A stretch of DNA of 64,000 nucleotides from Crassaminicella profunda (GCF_019884785.1 NZ_CP082326.1:799355-863354), one strand, 5' to 3'. Counted from the stretch's first letter, positions 10,543-20,067 are shown. Made by a program: numbers and translations. The notes: generated by a model from the sequence alone, not told the origin.

Positions 10543-10570
10543 GAAAATCTTTTTACCATTGATCCTAAGT

Positions 10571-10620
10571 AGGGTGATGTAGTAGCATATTTTGCTACTA
10601 ACATCACCCTATTATTTTTT
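10571..10620 (+). terminator. Terminator of the iol operon
   Basis: A very stable hairpin: AGGGTGATGT-AGTAGCA pairs with TGCTACT-a-ACATCACCCT around a short AT loop (10571-10610), followed by a T-rich run. Confidence 0.93.
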
Positions 10621-10711
10621 ATAAGATACGCACTCCTATTAAATAATAGTATCCATTACTTTTCAGAAGAAAGGGTTAAATATAAATATTTTATAGCGTA
10701 TAGATTATGAT

Positions 10712-10727
10712 TTCTTTAATTAAAGAA
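10712..10727. repeat. Perfect 16-bp palindrome upstream of the LacI-type regulator
   Basis: TTCTTTAATTAAAGAA is a perfect inverted repeat in the otherwise featureless 10621-10790 stretch. It could be an operator, but AT-rich palindromes arise by chance here. No function can be assigned. Confidence 0.3.
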
Positions 10728-10790
10728 TAAGAAAAAATAGCTACAAGAAAAAATAAAAAAAAGAAACAAAATTTAAAATAAAAGAAAGAT

Positions 10791-10819
10791 TTGTAACGTT
10801 AAAAAACCTTTGATATAAT
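10791..10819 (+). promoter_or_regulatory. Promoter of the LacI-family regulator with a weak operator
   Basis: TTGTAA (-35, 10791-10796), a 17-bp spacer and TATAAT (-10, 10814-10819). The palindrome TAACGTTA (10794-10801) shares the AACGTT core with the iol operators and overlaps the -35. Weak autorepression is plausible (inference). Confidence 0.6.
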
Positions 10820-10851
10820 GGAATCAAACATAGAATGATTGGAGAATCATC

Positions 10852-11850
10852 ATGAGTATAACCATTAAAGATATTGCGAAAAAATTAGGCATTTCATATA
10901 CGACAGTATCTCGTGCTTTAAATAAAAAACCAGAAGTCAATCAAGCCACTAGGGAAAAAATACTTCTAGAAGCAAAAAAAATGGGATACCAACCAAATGC
11001 TATTGCTAGGGGGCTTGTGAAAAAATATACCAAAACCATGGGTCTGATTATTCCCGATATAACAAACCCTTATTTTCCAGAAATAGCAAGAGGCGTTGAA
11101 GACGCTGCTAGAAAAGAAGGATATAATGTATTACTATGTAATACAAATTGGGATAAAGTTCAAGAAGATGCTTATTTACAGATTCTTCAAGAAAAAAGAG
11201 TAGATGGAATTATTATGAAAGCAGTACTCGATAATGATGAAAATTTATTTCATCATATGAATACGCCATTGGTTTTATTAAATAGTCGGTCTCATGAGGG
11301 AAACTATAATTATATTGAGATTGATAATGTAAGAGGAGGATTTTTAGCTGGAAAGCATTTGATTGAATCTGGATATAAGAGAATGGGATTTATTGGAGGA
11401 AAAGATCGTTCATATTCTAATAATCAGAGATTAGAAGGCTATAAATTGGCACTAAAAAAGTATCATTACCCAATAGATGAATCCATTATTGTGAATGGTG
11501 ATTTTAACACAAAGAGTGGTTATGATATAATGTCTAGACTCTTAAAGTTAAAAAATCCACCGGATGCTATATTTGCAGGGAATGATGTGATTGCTCTTGG
11601 GGCTTTATATAGTGCACAAGAATTTGGATTAAATATACCTACGGATTTTGGAATTGTAGGGTTTGATAATATTGATTTTGCTAAACTTCCCCAAATCCAA
11701 TTAACTACTGTGGAGCAACCTAAGTATTATATGGGTAAAACAGCGTTAGATATGTTAATAGAAGAAATAAAAGATAAAGATAAAAAATGGGTAAAAAAAA
11801 TAGTTGTAGAACCAGAATTAATTATAAGGAAGACTACAAGGAAAAGGTAA
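10852..11850 (+). CDS. LacI-family transcriptional regulator, probable inositol repressor
   Basis: 332 residues. The N-terminal LacI helix-turn-helix is textbook (TIKDIAKKLGISYTTVSRAL, residues 3-22, then the hinge region), followed by a periplasmic-binding-protein-like effector domain (LIIPDITNPYFPEIARGVED, GFIGG, VGFDN). It follows the iol operon directly, and the operators there are of the LacI CG-centred type, so it probably represses the locus with an inositol-pathway compound as inducer (inference). The classical Bacillus IolR is a DeoR-family protein, so this would be a different regulator doing the same job. Confidence 0.85.
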   Translation: MSITIKDIAKKLGISYTTVSRALNKKPEVNQATREKILLEAKKMGYQPNAIARGLVKKYTKTMGLIIPDITNPYFPEIARGVEDAARKEGYNVLLCNTNWDKVQEDAYLQILQEKRVDGIIMKAVLDNDENLFHHMNTPLVLLNSRSHEGNYNYIEIDNVRGGFLAGKHLIESGYKRMGFIGGKDRSYSNNQRLEGYKLALKKYHYPIDESIIVNGDFNTKSGYDIMSRLLKLKNPPDAIFAGNDVIALGALYSAQEFGLNIPTDFGIVGFDNIDFAKLPQIQLTTVEQPKYYMGKTALDMLIEEIKDKDKKWVKKIVVEPELIIRKTTRKR

Positions 11851-12010
11851 GAAGAAACATAAGAAGACATATGATTTAAATGTTTTTTCCAAGATTTATA
11901 ATAAAGAGATATTTTCAATAAGTATATTTTAATGGTATAAAATTTCAAATTATGTATTATAATCTATAGTAAGGCTTTGAAAGCATAGGGATTAACTGAT
12001 TCTATTGTTT

Positions 12011-12039
12011 ATGGCACCTAAAGGGTGTCATCTTTTTTT
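12011..12039 (+). terminator. Terminator of the LacI-family regulator gene
   Basis: The hairpin ATGGCACC-taaa-GGGTGTCAT is followed by a run of T. Confidence 0.8.
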
Positions 12040-12040
12040 G

Positions 12041-12082
12041 TAAAAAAAAAAGAGTAAGGACTATGATGACATACCTTACTCT
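12041..12082 (-). terminator. Terminator of the GerM-type gene
   Basis: Read on the minus strand: AGAGTAAGG, a 14-nt loop, CCTTACTCT, then an uninterrupted U run (A run at 12042-12050 on the plus strand). Confidence 0.88.
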
Positions 12083-12108
12083 AATATATTATGCACATTT
12101 ATATTTTT

Positions 12109-13413
12109 TTACTCTTTTTCAGGATTGATAAATTTTGGTTTGCTGATAGGCTGTGATAGATTTATTTCACCAAAAGTATTTACAGCTTGACCATCCACAA
12201 GAATTTGTACTTTTTCAATACCTGTAACACTTGTGAAGCTATACAAAATAGCATCAAGCATCATTTTTTGTAAATCTATTCGACTTTGATAAGCATATAA
12301 AAATTCTTTGTTAAAGTTTAAAGTAAGAATATTATTATTTTGTGTATAATCTATAAGTTCTATGTTTTTAGGAATAGGAGAAACTAGATTGTTGCATGTA
12401 TTTTCATTGATTTTACAAGTTTTTAATCCATGCAGAATCCTTTCAACGAGAGGTTTTTCAGAAGAATTCTCTACCTTTATGGGAACAAGTAAAATTCTTG
12501 TCTGATTTGTGTCCATTCCTAAATAAACTTTTGGCTGTGTATTTTTATAATAGATATCTTTTGTACGATAACTATAAAATAGGTTGTCCGATTCTTTTCC
12601 GTTCACGAAAAATTTAACTTGATCAATACCTTTAATAGAGGTAAAAGAATTTACAAAACTTTCAAGGGCAAAGGTACCTATTCTTGGGTCTGTATTATAT
12701 TTTCCTAGGTCTTTTGGTAAAAATACTAGGACCCTATTTTTTTGAACACGTAGTTTTATTCTATCTGGAATAGGGGAAACAGAACCTAAAATATTCGAAC
12801 CACTATGGAGATTATTAACGATTGTACCTAAAGGGGTACGATTTTGTTTTACAAATTTTGTGATGGGTACAAGATATTCATTCTTTGTATCAGGATAATA
12901 TAAGGTTAAATTCATCATGCCAAGGGGGAACGTATCCGTTGCTGGAATATATTTTGATAAAGTCGTGTATTGTACTTCTATCTTTAAGGGTTCTATATCT
13001 TTTAATACTTCTGCTGTAGAATAAAGCTTTAATAAATAATTGTCATCAGAAAGATTTAAATTTTCTTTTGATAAATTTAAAGTATAGCGAATGCTATCTT
13101 TTTCGGTAGAAGAAGGCGTTATTATTTTTGATGCATCTACTGTGGAGATTATTTCAGTTTCTTTTATGATCTCTAAAATAAAAGAAGAAGCTAATGCATC
13201 AATAGATAGTTTTTCAGGATTTTTTGTTTCAATCTGAAAATCTATGAGGGTAGGATTATTCAAAGGAGAATCTATAAAAGATTTATAAGAGAGCTGGTCA
13301 TTTTGAGTAGATAGATCAAATGATAAAGCGGGTAACTCTAGATTTAAGGGCATACCTAAAGCTGTAATGCAAATAATAAGTACGATAAAAAGATTAAAAA
13401 TTGCTTTTCGCAT
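12109..13413 (-). CDS. GerMN-domain germination/sporulation protein
   Basis: 434 residues with an N-terminal membrane anchor or signal (about residues 5-24) and an extracytoplasmic body. Two GerMN-type domains can be seen: about residues 165-280 (LTLYYPDTKNEYLVPITKFV) and about 305-425 (RILLVPIKVENSSEKPLVERIL), each ending in a SFTSIKGIDQVKF-like segment. GerM-type proteins act in sporulation or germination in Bacillus. The N-terminal ~150 residues resemble an Ig-like stalk. It is a single-gene unit with its own terminator. Confidence 0.8.
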   Translation of the reverse strand: MRKAIFNLFIVLIICITALGMPLNLELPALSFDLSTQNDQLSYKSFIDSPLNNPTLIDFQIETKNPEKLSIDALASSFILEIIKETEIISTVDASKIITPSSTEKDSIRYTLNLSKENLNLSDDNYLLKLYSTAEVLKDIEPLKIEVQYTTLSKYIPATDTFPLGMMNLTLYYPDTKNEYLVPITKFVKQNRTPLGTIVNNLHSGSNILGSVSPIPDRIKLRVQKNRVLVFLPKDLGKYNTDPRIGTFALESFVNSFTSIKGIDQVKFFVNGKESDNLFYSYRTKDIYYKNTQPKVYLGMDTNQTRILLVPIKVENSSEKPLVERILHGLKTCKINENTCNNLVSPIPKNIELIDYTQNNNILTLNFNKEFLYAYQSRIDLQKMMLDAILYSFTSVTGIEKVQILVDGQAVNTFGEINLSQPISKPKFINPEKE

Positions 13414-13557
13414 GGAATCACTCCTTTGTATGTTGAAACTTGTCTAATAAATAGCTTATAATACCATTATAAGTGATTTATGCAAAAGGTAAAAGGAATA
13501 GAATGCGACAAATTATGAAAAATTTTGATAAAAATAATAAAATAAGGAGTAACGTAG

Positions 13558-14922
13558 ATGATAAGTGGAGTAAAAAAAGATGAAATTTATTTAGTGAAGA
13601 TAGAGGATTTAGGACATAATGGAGAAGGCATTGGGAAAATAGATGGCTTTACGGTGTTTGTTGATGGGGCTGTGCCAGGAGATGAAGTGAAGGTAAAAAT
13701 TACCCTTGTAAAAAAGAATTATGCTATAGGAAAAATTATAAAACTTGAAAAGCCATCCATAGACCGAATCAAACCTATTTGTGAAGTATCAAATGTCTGT
13801 GGAGGTTGTCAAACTCAACATATTGATTATGAAGCACAGCTAAAATTAAAAACTAGTAGAGTAAGAGCAAATATTGAGAGAATAGGAAAACTCCAAAATG
13901 TTATGATTCATGATACTTTAGGGATGGAAGATCCTTATCATTACAGAAACAAAGCGCAATTTCCTATTGGGACAGAAAATAATGAAGCCGTTATCGGATT
14001 TTATAAAAGAAAGAGCCATCATATTGTAGATATAAAAAGATGTTATATACAGCATGAAATTAATGATCAGATTACAAAGATTGTAAGGGAATATATAGAT
14101 ACTTATAAAGTATCCACTTATGATGAAAAAACGGGAAAAGGTCTCTTTAGACATGTATTAACAAAGGTAGGTTTTCATACAGGAGAAATCATGGTGGTAC
14201 TTATTACAAATGGACAAGAAATCCCCCATAAAGAAGAATTAATCAAAAATCTTTTAAAGGAAATCCCAGAAATTAAAAGCATTGTACAAAACATCAATAA
14301 GAAAAAGACAAATGTCCTATTAGGAAGAGAATGTATTACCCTTTATGGAGAAGAAAAAATCGTAGATTATATTGGGAATTTGAAATTTAATATTTCCCCA
14401 TTGTCCTTTTTCCAAGTAAACCCTACCCAAACAAAGGTTTTATATGAAAAAGCACTAGAATATGCAGAGCTAACAGGAGAAGAAACGGTTTATGATATTT
14501 ACTGTGGCATTGGTACCATTTCTCTATTTTTAGCTCAGAATGCAAAAAAGGTATATGGTATTGAAATCGTAGAAGCGGCCATAAAGGATGCCAAGGAAAA
14601 TGCAAGAATCAATGATATTAACAATGCAGAATTTTTCGTAGGAGCAGCAGAAGAGGTAGCGCCAAAGCTTTATAAAAAAGGCATCCAAGCAGATGTAGTC
14701 GTAGTAGATCCCCCAAGAAAAGGGTGTGATGAATTAGTACTCGATACCATTGTGAAGATGAATCCAAAGAGAGTAGTATATGTTTCTTGTAATCCATCAA
14801 CATTAGCAAGAGATTTAAAATATCTTGATGAATTTGGGTACAAAACCGTAGAAGTACAGCCAGTGGATATGTTTCCTCATACGGGGCATGTGGAGTGCTG
14901 TGTATCGCTAAAGAAAAAATAA
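13558..14922 (+). CDS. 23S rRNA (uracil-5-)-methyltransferase, RumA/RlmD type
   Basis: 454-residue RNA m5U methyltransferase. It has an N-terminal TRAM RNA-binding domain (residues 1-65), iron-sulfur cysteines C75, C81 and C84 plus one near KRCYIQ, the SAM-binding motif VYDIYCGIGTISLFLA, and the catalytic cysteine in VYVSCNPSTLARDL near the C-terminus. The Bacillus homologue (RlmCD) modifies two uridines of 23S rRNA; which site is used here cannot be read. A decayed C-terminal fragment of a related gene lies at 20068. Confidence 0.92.
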   Translation: MISGVKKDEIYLVKIEDLGHNGEGIGKIDGFTVFVDGAVPGDEVKVKITLVKKNYAIGKIIKLEKPSIDRIKPICEVSNVCGGCQTQHIDYEAQLKLKTSRVRANIERIGKLQNVMIHDTLGMEDPYHYRNKAQFPIGTENNEAVIGFYKRKSHHIVDIKRCYIQHEINDQITKIVREYIDTYKVSTYDEKTGKGLFRHVLTKVGFHTGEIMVVLITNGQEIPHKEELIKNLLKEIPEIKSIVQNINKKKTNVLLGRECITLYGEEKIVDYIGNLKFNISPLSFFQVNPTQTKVLYEKALEYAELTGEETVYDIYCGIGTISLFLAQNAKKVYGIEIVEAAIKDAKENARINDINNAEFFVGAAEEVAPKLYKKGIQADVVVVDPPRKGCDELVLDTIVKMNPKRVVYVSCNPSTLARDLKYLDEFGYKTVEVQPVDMFPHTGHVECCVSLKKK

Positions 14923-14996
14923 ATGTAACTAAACAATAAACCTATGCTTTTTATAAAAAACATTTGATTGAATTAAAATAAAGATTTGATTTAAGA

Positions 14997-15030
14997 GCTC
15001 ACAGGCTGTGACTGTGGGCTTTTTGCATAT
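14997..15030 (+). terminator. Terminator of the rRNA methyltransferase gene
   Basis: AGCTCACAG-gctgtga-CTGTGGGCT hairpin (one G-U pair), then TTTTT. Confidence 0.8.
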
Positions 15031-15167
15031 TCAAAAATTCAGGTAGCATTAGATTATATTGGTTTCCTAAATCCATATGTTCGCCGCTTGCGGTGGGGTA
15101 ATCTCCACAACATAATTATTATTCAAATCACGTAAAATAATAATAAATTTATTTGGAGATGGTAAGT

Positions 15168-16634
15168 ATGAAAAAATATTTATTAATTTGTACTTTATTT
15201 TGTTTTATAGGTATTGGAATATTAACAATACAAGGAATAGAAGAAAATAATAATTTTTTAAATGCACAAATTGTTGAGAAGAAAAAGGAAATGGTATCAT
15301 TTAAAGACCCCGCATTAGAAAAACTCATTAGAGAAAAAATCAATAAACCACAAGGAAATATTTATAAAAGTGATGTAGAGAAAATAACTTCTCTAAAAGC
15401 AAAGAGAACAGATATATCAAGTCTAGAAGGAATACAATTTTTAACCAAATTAACTGAATTAGAATTAACTTTTAGTAATATTGGGGATATCAGACCATTA
15501 AAAGATATGAATAAACTGACTAAGCTAGATTTAGGATGGAATGATATTAAAGATTTGACTCCTTTAAAGAATTTAACGAACTTAATTCATTTAGAATTAC
15601 AATCGAATGATATAACTAATATTGAAGCATTAAGCAATTTAACTAACTTGCAAAAGCTTGATTTAGATTTCAATAAAATAAGCAATATTGTTCCGTTGAG
15701 TAAGTTAACGAAATTGAAAGAATTAGATTTATATACAAATAAAATTGAAGATATTGTACCTTTAAGTAACTTAATTAATTTGACTGAACTATCTTTAGGA
15801 TTTAATAAAATTTCTAATATTAATTCTCTAAGGAATTTAACCAAGCTGAAGATATTAGAAGCACGACAAAATGAAATCATAGACATTAAACCATTGAATA
15901 ATCTTACGAATCTAGTACAGTTGTATTTAGATACTAACAAGATAAAAGATATTTCTCCCCTTAGTAATTTAAAAAAAATAGACTTTTTATCTCTAGAATA
16001 CAATCAAATAAGCAGTCTTATTGGTTTAAGTTCATTATCAAATTTAACACATTTGAGATTGGATAGGAATAGAATAAATGATTTAAAAGGTCTAGAGAAT
16101 TTAACAAATTTAGAAAGATTAAGATTACCTGAGAATCAAATTAGTAATGTTAATGAGTTGAGTTCGTTGACAAAACTAATTCAGCTAGTCTTAAATGATA
16201 ATAATATAACCCATGTATCACCATTAAGTAATCTTGTTAACTTAAGAACATTAGATATATCGAACAACAAAATAAGTGATATTAGTTCCCTATGGGAATT
16301 ACCAAATTTAACATCATTGAATTTTGTTGGAAATCCTTTACCACAATATGTTTATAAGCAAGTTTTATATGAAGATTTTATATTATCATCTCTATTCCCG
16401 TATATTAATAAAGCAATTGATGAATATTACATTAAGCATTATGGTGGATCAAGACAGTTTATGGATGCAGGAATATTAGATATAAAAAAAGAGAACGGAT
16501 ATTATGAACTAAAGGTAAGAGTGACAACATTTGTGGGAGCTCATAATCCACCGTATGGTTTAGATACAATGACAATAGTAAAAGATGGTTCAGAAATATA
16601 TGTGAAAGATTTTATTCATGAGGATATTGAATAG
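15168..16634 (+). CDS. Secreted leucine-rich-repeat (internalin-like) protein with C-terminal DUF3888-like domain
   Basis: 488 residues from the ATG at 15168, chosen over the TTG at 15153 because GGAG lies 9 bp upstream and a clean signal peptide follows (MKKYLLICTLFCFIGIGIL). There are thirteen consecutive 22-residue leucine-rich repeats of the internalin type (pattern TNLxxLxLxxNxIxDIxPLSN, about residues 80-370), capped on both sides. The last ~90 residues (TTFVGAHNPPYGLDTMTI, then a VKDFIHEDIE-like ending) resemble the DUF3888 tail. No LPXTG anchor or transmembrane end was found, so it is probably secreted. The partner is unknown. The frame continues after two stop codons into a cysteine-rich tail (next entry). 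Confidence 0.8.
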   Translation: MKKYLLICTLFCFIGIGILTIQGIEENNNFLNAQIVEKKKEMVSFKDPALEKLIREKINKPQGNIYKSDVEKITSLKAKRTDISSLEGIQFLTKLTELELTFSNIGDIRPLKDMNKLTKLDLGWNDIKDLTPLKNLTNLIHLELQSNDITNIEALSNLTNLQKLDLDFNKISNIVPLSKLTKLKELDLYTNKIEDIVPLSNLINLTELSLGFNKISNINSLRNLTKLKILEARQNEIIDIKPLNNLTNLVQLYLDTNKIKDISPLSNLKKIDFLSLEYNQISSLIGLSSLSNLTHLRLDRNRINDLKGLENLTNLERLRLPENQISNVNELSSLTKLIQLVLNDNNITHVSPLSNLVNLRTLDISNNKISDISSLWELPNLTSLNFVGNPLPQYVYKQVLYEDFILSSLFPYINKAIDEYYIKHYGGSRQFMDAGILDIKKENGYYELKVRVTTFVGAHNPPYGLDTMTIVKDGSEIYVKDFIHEDIE

Positions 16635-16643
16635 ATTTATTGA

Positions 16644-16736
16644 GTCCATGGTGTTATATTTGAAGTAGACAAGTATGGAAATATTATAACTTACTATTCA
16701 AAAGGAAAATGTGACGATTGCGATGGAAAGTGCTAA
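16644..16736 (+). pseudogene. In-frame post-stop tail of the LRR gene, cysteine-rich
   Basis: After the LRR stop (16632) and a second in-frame TGA (16641), the same frame stays open for 30 codons: VHGVIFEVDKYGNII, then a segment ending CDDCDGKC and a stop. It has no start or ribosome site of its own. It looks like a former C-terminal extension now separated by stop codons, but chance cannot be excluded. Confidence 0.4.
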
Positions 16737-16740
16737 GATG

Positions 16741-16770
16741 AAACCCCTAATTTTTAATTGGGGGTTTTAC
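16741..16770 (+). terminator. Terminator after the LRR gene
   Basis: AAACCCC-taatttttaatt-GGGGGTTTT hairpin with a T-rich end. Confidence 0.75.
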
Positions 16771-16799
16771 TAGTACTATAATGTTGATTAAATTTTGTG

Positions 16800-16928
16800 T
16801 TAGCCGCAACAAGAGGAGCCTGAACAACCACAGGATGAATCACTAGTTGATAGATTTTGCGGGTTGGTACCGCCACATTTATTACTATTTGTATCACCAG
16901 ATTTGATGGCTTGAGCATATTTTTCGTG
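16800..16928 (-). pseudogene. Cysteine-rich gene fragment, possibly the N-terminus of an arsenite methyltransferase
   Basis: On the minus strand 42 codons read HEKYAQAIKSGD, then CGGTNPQNL, then SSCGCSGSSCCG and a stop. There is no start codon, and an in-frame TAA precedes it. A VREKYG..IA...CC pattern is what I recall from the N-termini of ArsM-type arsenite methyltransferases, so this may be a decayed piece of one. No body of such a gene is nearby. The identification is tentative. Confidence 0.35.
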
Positions 16929-17020
16929 TTATTTTTTGATGCTACACTTTATAGACGACCGAAAAACAAAATGGTTACAAAAAGAATCATCTTCTATTAG
17001 AAATGATAAAATTTTTTCTC

Positions 17021-17049
17021 TTGACCTGACTATAGGTTTATACTTTAAC
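17021..17049 (+). promoter_or_regulatory. Candidate promoter with an ACCT-N6-AGGT dyad (MerR-like)
   Basis: TTGACC (17021-17026), a 17-bp spacer and TTTAAC (17044-17049), just upstream of the gene at 17081. The spacer contains ACCTGACTATAGGT, a dyad of the kind bound by MerR-family regulators. Classical MerR promoters have a 19-bp spacer, which is not the case here, so this is a weak call. No merR gene is nearby. Confidence 0.35.
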
Positions 17050-17080
17050 ATGGAATTAAGAAGAAAGGAGGAGTATCATA

Positions 17081-17551
17081 ATGAATAAACAAATAAGAAT
17101 AAAAAGGAGTTATAAGCAAATCCTTTATGGGAAAAAAGAAGAGATATTTAAACTATTATGTCCTGTACGCGAAAAAGAGTGGTTACAAGGATGGGATTAT
17201 AAAATGATTTACTCAGAAAGTGGTTTTGCCGAAAAAGGATGCATATTTGAAACGAATAATGATTTCGGGAGTTACCAATGGGTAATGACTAAATATGACA
17301 ATAGCGATTATTGCATTCAGTTTGTGAAATTTATCCAAGGAAAGATGATTGTAATTATAGATATAGAATTGAAGGATGGTGATCAAGATATTGTTTATTG
17401 TGACATCCACTATACATTTACAGCGATTGATGATTCTATAATTGATGAGATGCATACTGAGAATAGTCAAGAGGTATTTAATAGGCATATGAAGCTTTGG
17501 GAAGGTTCGATAAACTATTTTATAAAAACAGGTGAAATGATGATACAATAA
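17081..17551 (+). CDS. SRPBCC (START-like) domain protein
   Basis: 156 residues, probably cytoplasmic. The pattern of a beta strand with FKLLCPVREKEWLQGWDY, then GCIFETNN and YQWVMTKYD, fits a Bet v1-like/SRPBCC fold used for binding small hydrophobic ligands. The exact ligand is unknown. It has a strong ribosome site (aaaggagga) and stands alone; base composition is like its neighbours. Confidence 0.6.
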   Translation: MNKQIRIKRSYKQILYGKKEEIFKLLCPVREKEWLQGWDYKMIYSESGFAEKGCIFETNNDFGSYQWVMTKYDNSDYCIQFVKFIQGKMIVIIDIELKDGDQDIVYCDIHYTFTAIDDSIIDEMHTENSQEVFNRHMKLWEGSINYFIKTGEMMIQ

Positions 17552-17889
17552 TATTGTATTGTTAAATCTCATATTTTTAGATGTTGTAGTGAATAGATCT
17601 TTTTACTTGGTATTGTTGCATTTGAAGTGTTACTAGTGGGTTTGCATATATGGAGAAGGCAGTAAAGCTACATAAAAAGCAAAAACTTTCATAGAGAGAT
17701 TTTTAAAATTCATATGTATAGTGTAAAAATAGTATATAAAGGTAGAGAACGGATGGTAGGTGATGTGTTGGGACATACAGGTTCAGGGAGTACTGGACTG
17801 TTCTTGTCTACTTAGACACAAAGGATGGTATAAGTTAAGTGGTGCCAGGCATCCGCATCCACGCACCTTAAAGTGGAGGTAGAATAGGA
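17552..17889. other. Intergenic stretch without a convincing gene
   Basis: 338 bp between the SRPBCC gene and the EamA gene. On the plus strand a 33-codon frame begins at the ATG near 17717 and contains RERMVGDVLGHTGSGSTG. It has no ribosome site and may be a fragment of a lost gene. A somewhat GC-richer segment (about 17845-17880) precedes the EamA ribosome site. No repeat or RNA motif was recognised. Confidence 0.4.
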
Positions 17890-18831
17890 ATGAAAGATGT
17901 AAGCTTTGATAACAAATTAGCTGTTTGTGAAAAAAAAGATCAAAACCTAAAAAGAATGGCATGCTCTTTTGTAATTGTAGCAGCAATGTTATGGGGGACT
18001 ATTGGAATTTTTGGTAAAAAGTTAACTCAATTTGGTTTTAGTACTGAACAAATAGTATTTATAAGAGCTATCGGAGCATGTATAACCCTTATCTTGTTTA
18101 CATTAACCAAAAATATAAGCCTTTTAAAAATTAAACCTCGTGACTTTATATACTTTGTTGGAACAGGAATATTTAGTTTTGTTTTTTTTAATTGGTGTTA
18201 TTTTATAGCAATAAATAAGACTTCTTTATCTGTTGCAGCCATACTGCTATATACTGCACCAGCTATAGTAATGGTATTATCTGCAATACTATTTAAGGAA
18301 AAGATGACAAAGAAAAAGATTATTTCCCTTCTATTAACTTTTGCTGGATGTATTTTTGTTACAGCCTTTGTACAGGATACAGGACAGAATATTACAATTA
18401 GTGGTATATTGGCAGGATTAGGATCAGGATTAGGATATGCACTTTATAGTATATTCGGAAGATATGCACTAAAAAAATATAATTCAATAACTGTTACTCT
18501 GTACACTTTTATATTTGCAAGTGTTGGCTTAATTCCGTTTGCTGATATTAAGAAAATGATAAGCTTGTTTTCGAATATAAATGCTTTATATTATGCAGCT
18601 GCATTAGGTATAATTGCTACTGTACTGCCTTTCTTATTGTATACTAAAGGTTTATCATATCTCGAAACAAGTGAGGCTTCTATAATTGCCACGTTAGAGC
18701 CGATAGTTGCAACAATTATAGGGGTTCTTTTATACGGTGAGCCACTTACATTGTTTAAAATATTAGGTATCTCACTTGTTATATATGCTGTATCCTTTGT
18801 TAGGGAAAAAGGGGAAGGGACACAAAATTAA
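17890..18831 (+). CDS. EamA/DMT-family transporter
   Basis: 313-residue integral membrane protein with about ten hydrophobic segments arranged as two EamA halves (first from AAMLWGTIGIFGKKL, second from ILAGLGSGLGYALYSIFGRYA). The family exports amino acids and other metabolites; the substrate cannot be read. The typical last-helix motif LEPIVATIIGVLLYGE is present. It appears to be a single-gene unit. Confidence 0.85.
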   Translation: MKDVSFDNKLAVCEKKDQNLKRMACSFVIVAAMLWGTIGIFGKKLTQFGFSTEQIVFIRAIGACITLILFTLTKNISLLKIKPRDFIYFVGTGIFSFVFFNWCYFIAINKTSLSVAAILLYTAPAIVMVLSAILFKEKMTKKKIISLLLTFAGCIFVTAFVQDTGQNITISGILAGLGSGLGYALYSIFGRYALKKYNSITVTLYTFIFASVGLIPFADIKKMISLFSNINALYYAAALGIIATVLPFLLYTKGLSYLETSEASIIATLEPIVATIIGVLLYGEPLTLFKILGISLVIYAVSFVREKGEGTQN

Positions 18832-19050
18832 TTGTAAGATCAAATTTTATATATTCTTTTTAACAATATTATTCCTTTATATATAAATTTAGATTTAAAA
18901 ACGTATAATATTTAAAGGAGTGTGTTACTGTAGCTAATTTTGAAGATTTTATGAAACTAGTATAAAGAAATCAAGTGCGCAAGTTACCAAATGCTATAAA
19001 AAAGAAGAAATGGTTATGCCTTTAGCGGAGCGAGGGGAGTGGGATAAATT

Positions 19051-19884
19051 ATGTATAAAAATGATACGGTTTATTATCCACAGGATGAAATGACTACTTT
19101 TTTACTACCGGTAACATCAGGATGTTCATACAACAAATGTGCATTTTGTTCTATGTATAAAGATGATAAATACTGTGAAGTTTCATTTTCGGATATAAAA
19201 ATGCAATTGCTAAATGGATATATCTATACTGAAAAAGTATTTTTGATAGGTGCAGACCCTATTTCAATAGGATTTGATAAAATGAAGCGATTACTAGATA
19301 TGATCCATGAGTATTTGCCTTATTGTGCGTGTGTGGCTTCATATGCATCCATCAAGAATATTTCAAAATATTCAGTTGAGGAACTATCTATTCTTCATGA
19401 TGCGGGACTTAGATTGCTCTATATTGGTTTTGAAACAGGTAGAGAGGATATATTAAAATTGATGAATAAAAGCCATACGGTAAATGAAGCGATTAAACAA
19501 GCAAAGAAACTTAATGAATCAAAAATACCATTTAATTCTATTATTATGTATGGCATAGCTGGTGAAGGAGAATCTATAGATAATGCAGTTGCAACTGCTA
19601 AAATGATTAATCAATTTATAACAAATAAACTGATTACCATGAATCTAACAGTATTTAACGGAACGAAGTTAGAAAATATGGTAAAAAAAGGTGAATTTGT
19701 TCCATCAGACCGAAATGAACGATTTATAGAAATAAGAACACTTTTAGAAAATCTAGAACCTAAGCAACCCATGATATTTGACACAACACATCCGACAAAC
19801 ATAATTAAGAAAAAAGGCATATTGCCGAAAGATAAAGAAAGATTGATAGATGAATTAACAAACTATATAAGAGTTTTGAAATAA
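19051..19884 (+). CDS. Radical SAM protein
   Basis: 277 residues. The iron-sulfur/SAM motif CxxxCxxC is visible near residue 25 (SGCSYNKCAFCSMY), followed by radical SAM core motifs (YIGFETGREDILKLMNK, IMYGIAGEGES). It is short and has no extra cofactor domain. The substrate is unknown. The region just upstream (18900-19040) contains open but broken frames that may be gene debris. Confidence 0.85.
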   Translation: MYKNDTVYYPQDEMTTFLLPVTSGCSYNKCAFCSMYKDDKYCEVSFSDIKMQLLNGYIYTEKVFLIGADPISIGFDKMKRLLDMIHEYLPYCACVASYASIKNISKYSVEELSILHDAGLRLLYIGFETGREDILKLMNKSHTVNEAIKQAKKLNESKIPFNSIIMYGIAGEGESIDNAVATAKMINQFITNKLITMNLTVFNGTKLENMVKKGEFVPSDRNERFIEIRTLLENLEPKQPMIFDTTHPTNIIKKKGILPKDKERLIDELTNYIRVLK

Positions 19885-19964
19885 ATGATAAAAAAGCTTA
19901 GCGTAGATAGGTATGATGAAACAAGAGTACACTATGAAAAATATTAATACGATGATGGTAAATA

Positions 19965-20066
19965 ATAAAAGTTGTTGTAAAAAATTTTATTCAAGAGAAC
20001 AAAAGGGATGAAGTTATAGAATTATTTAGAAAAATGATTGAGGTTACAAGAATTGAGGAAAATTGA
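19965..20066 (+). pseudogene. Fragment of an antibiotic-biosynthesis-monooxygenase (YgiN-like) gene
   Basis: 33 codons reading IKVVVKNFIQENKRDEVIELF, then RKMIEVTRIEEN and a stop. This matches the start of small ABM-domain proteins in pattern (basic strand, then an acidic helix, then TRxEEG). It has no start codon and ends where the family's glycine is expected. It abuts the fragment at 20068. Confidence 0.5.
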
Positions 20067-20067
20067 A

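Noticed and set aside
15061-15120. GC-rich hairpins (CCGCTTGCGG and GTGGGGTAATCTCCAC) before the LRR gene, considered as a riboswitch
   Set aside because: No known aptamer pattern such as the c-di-GMP class could be matched.
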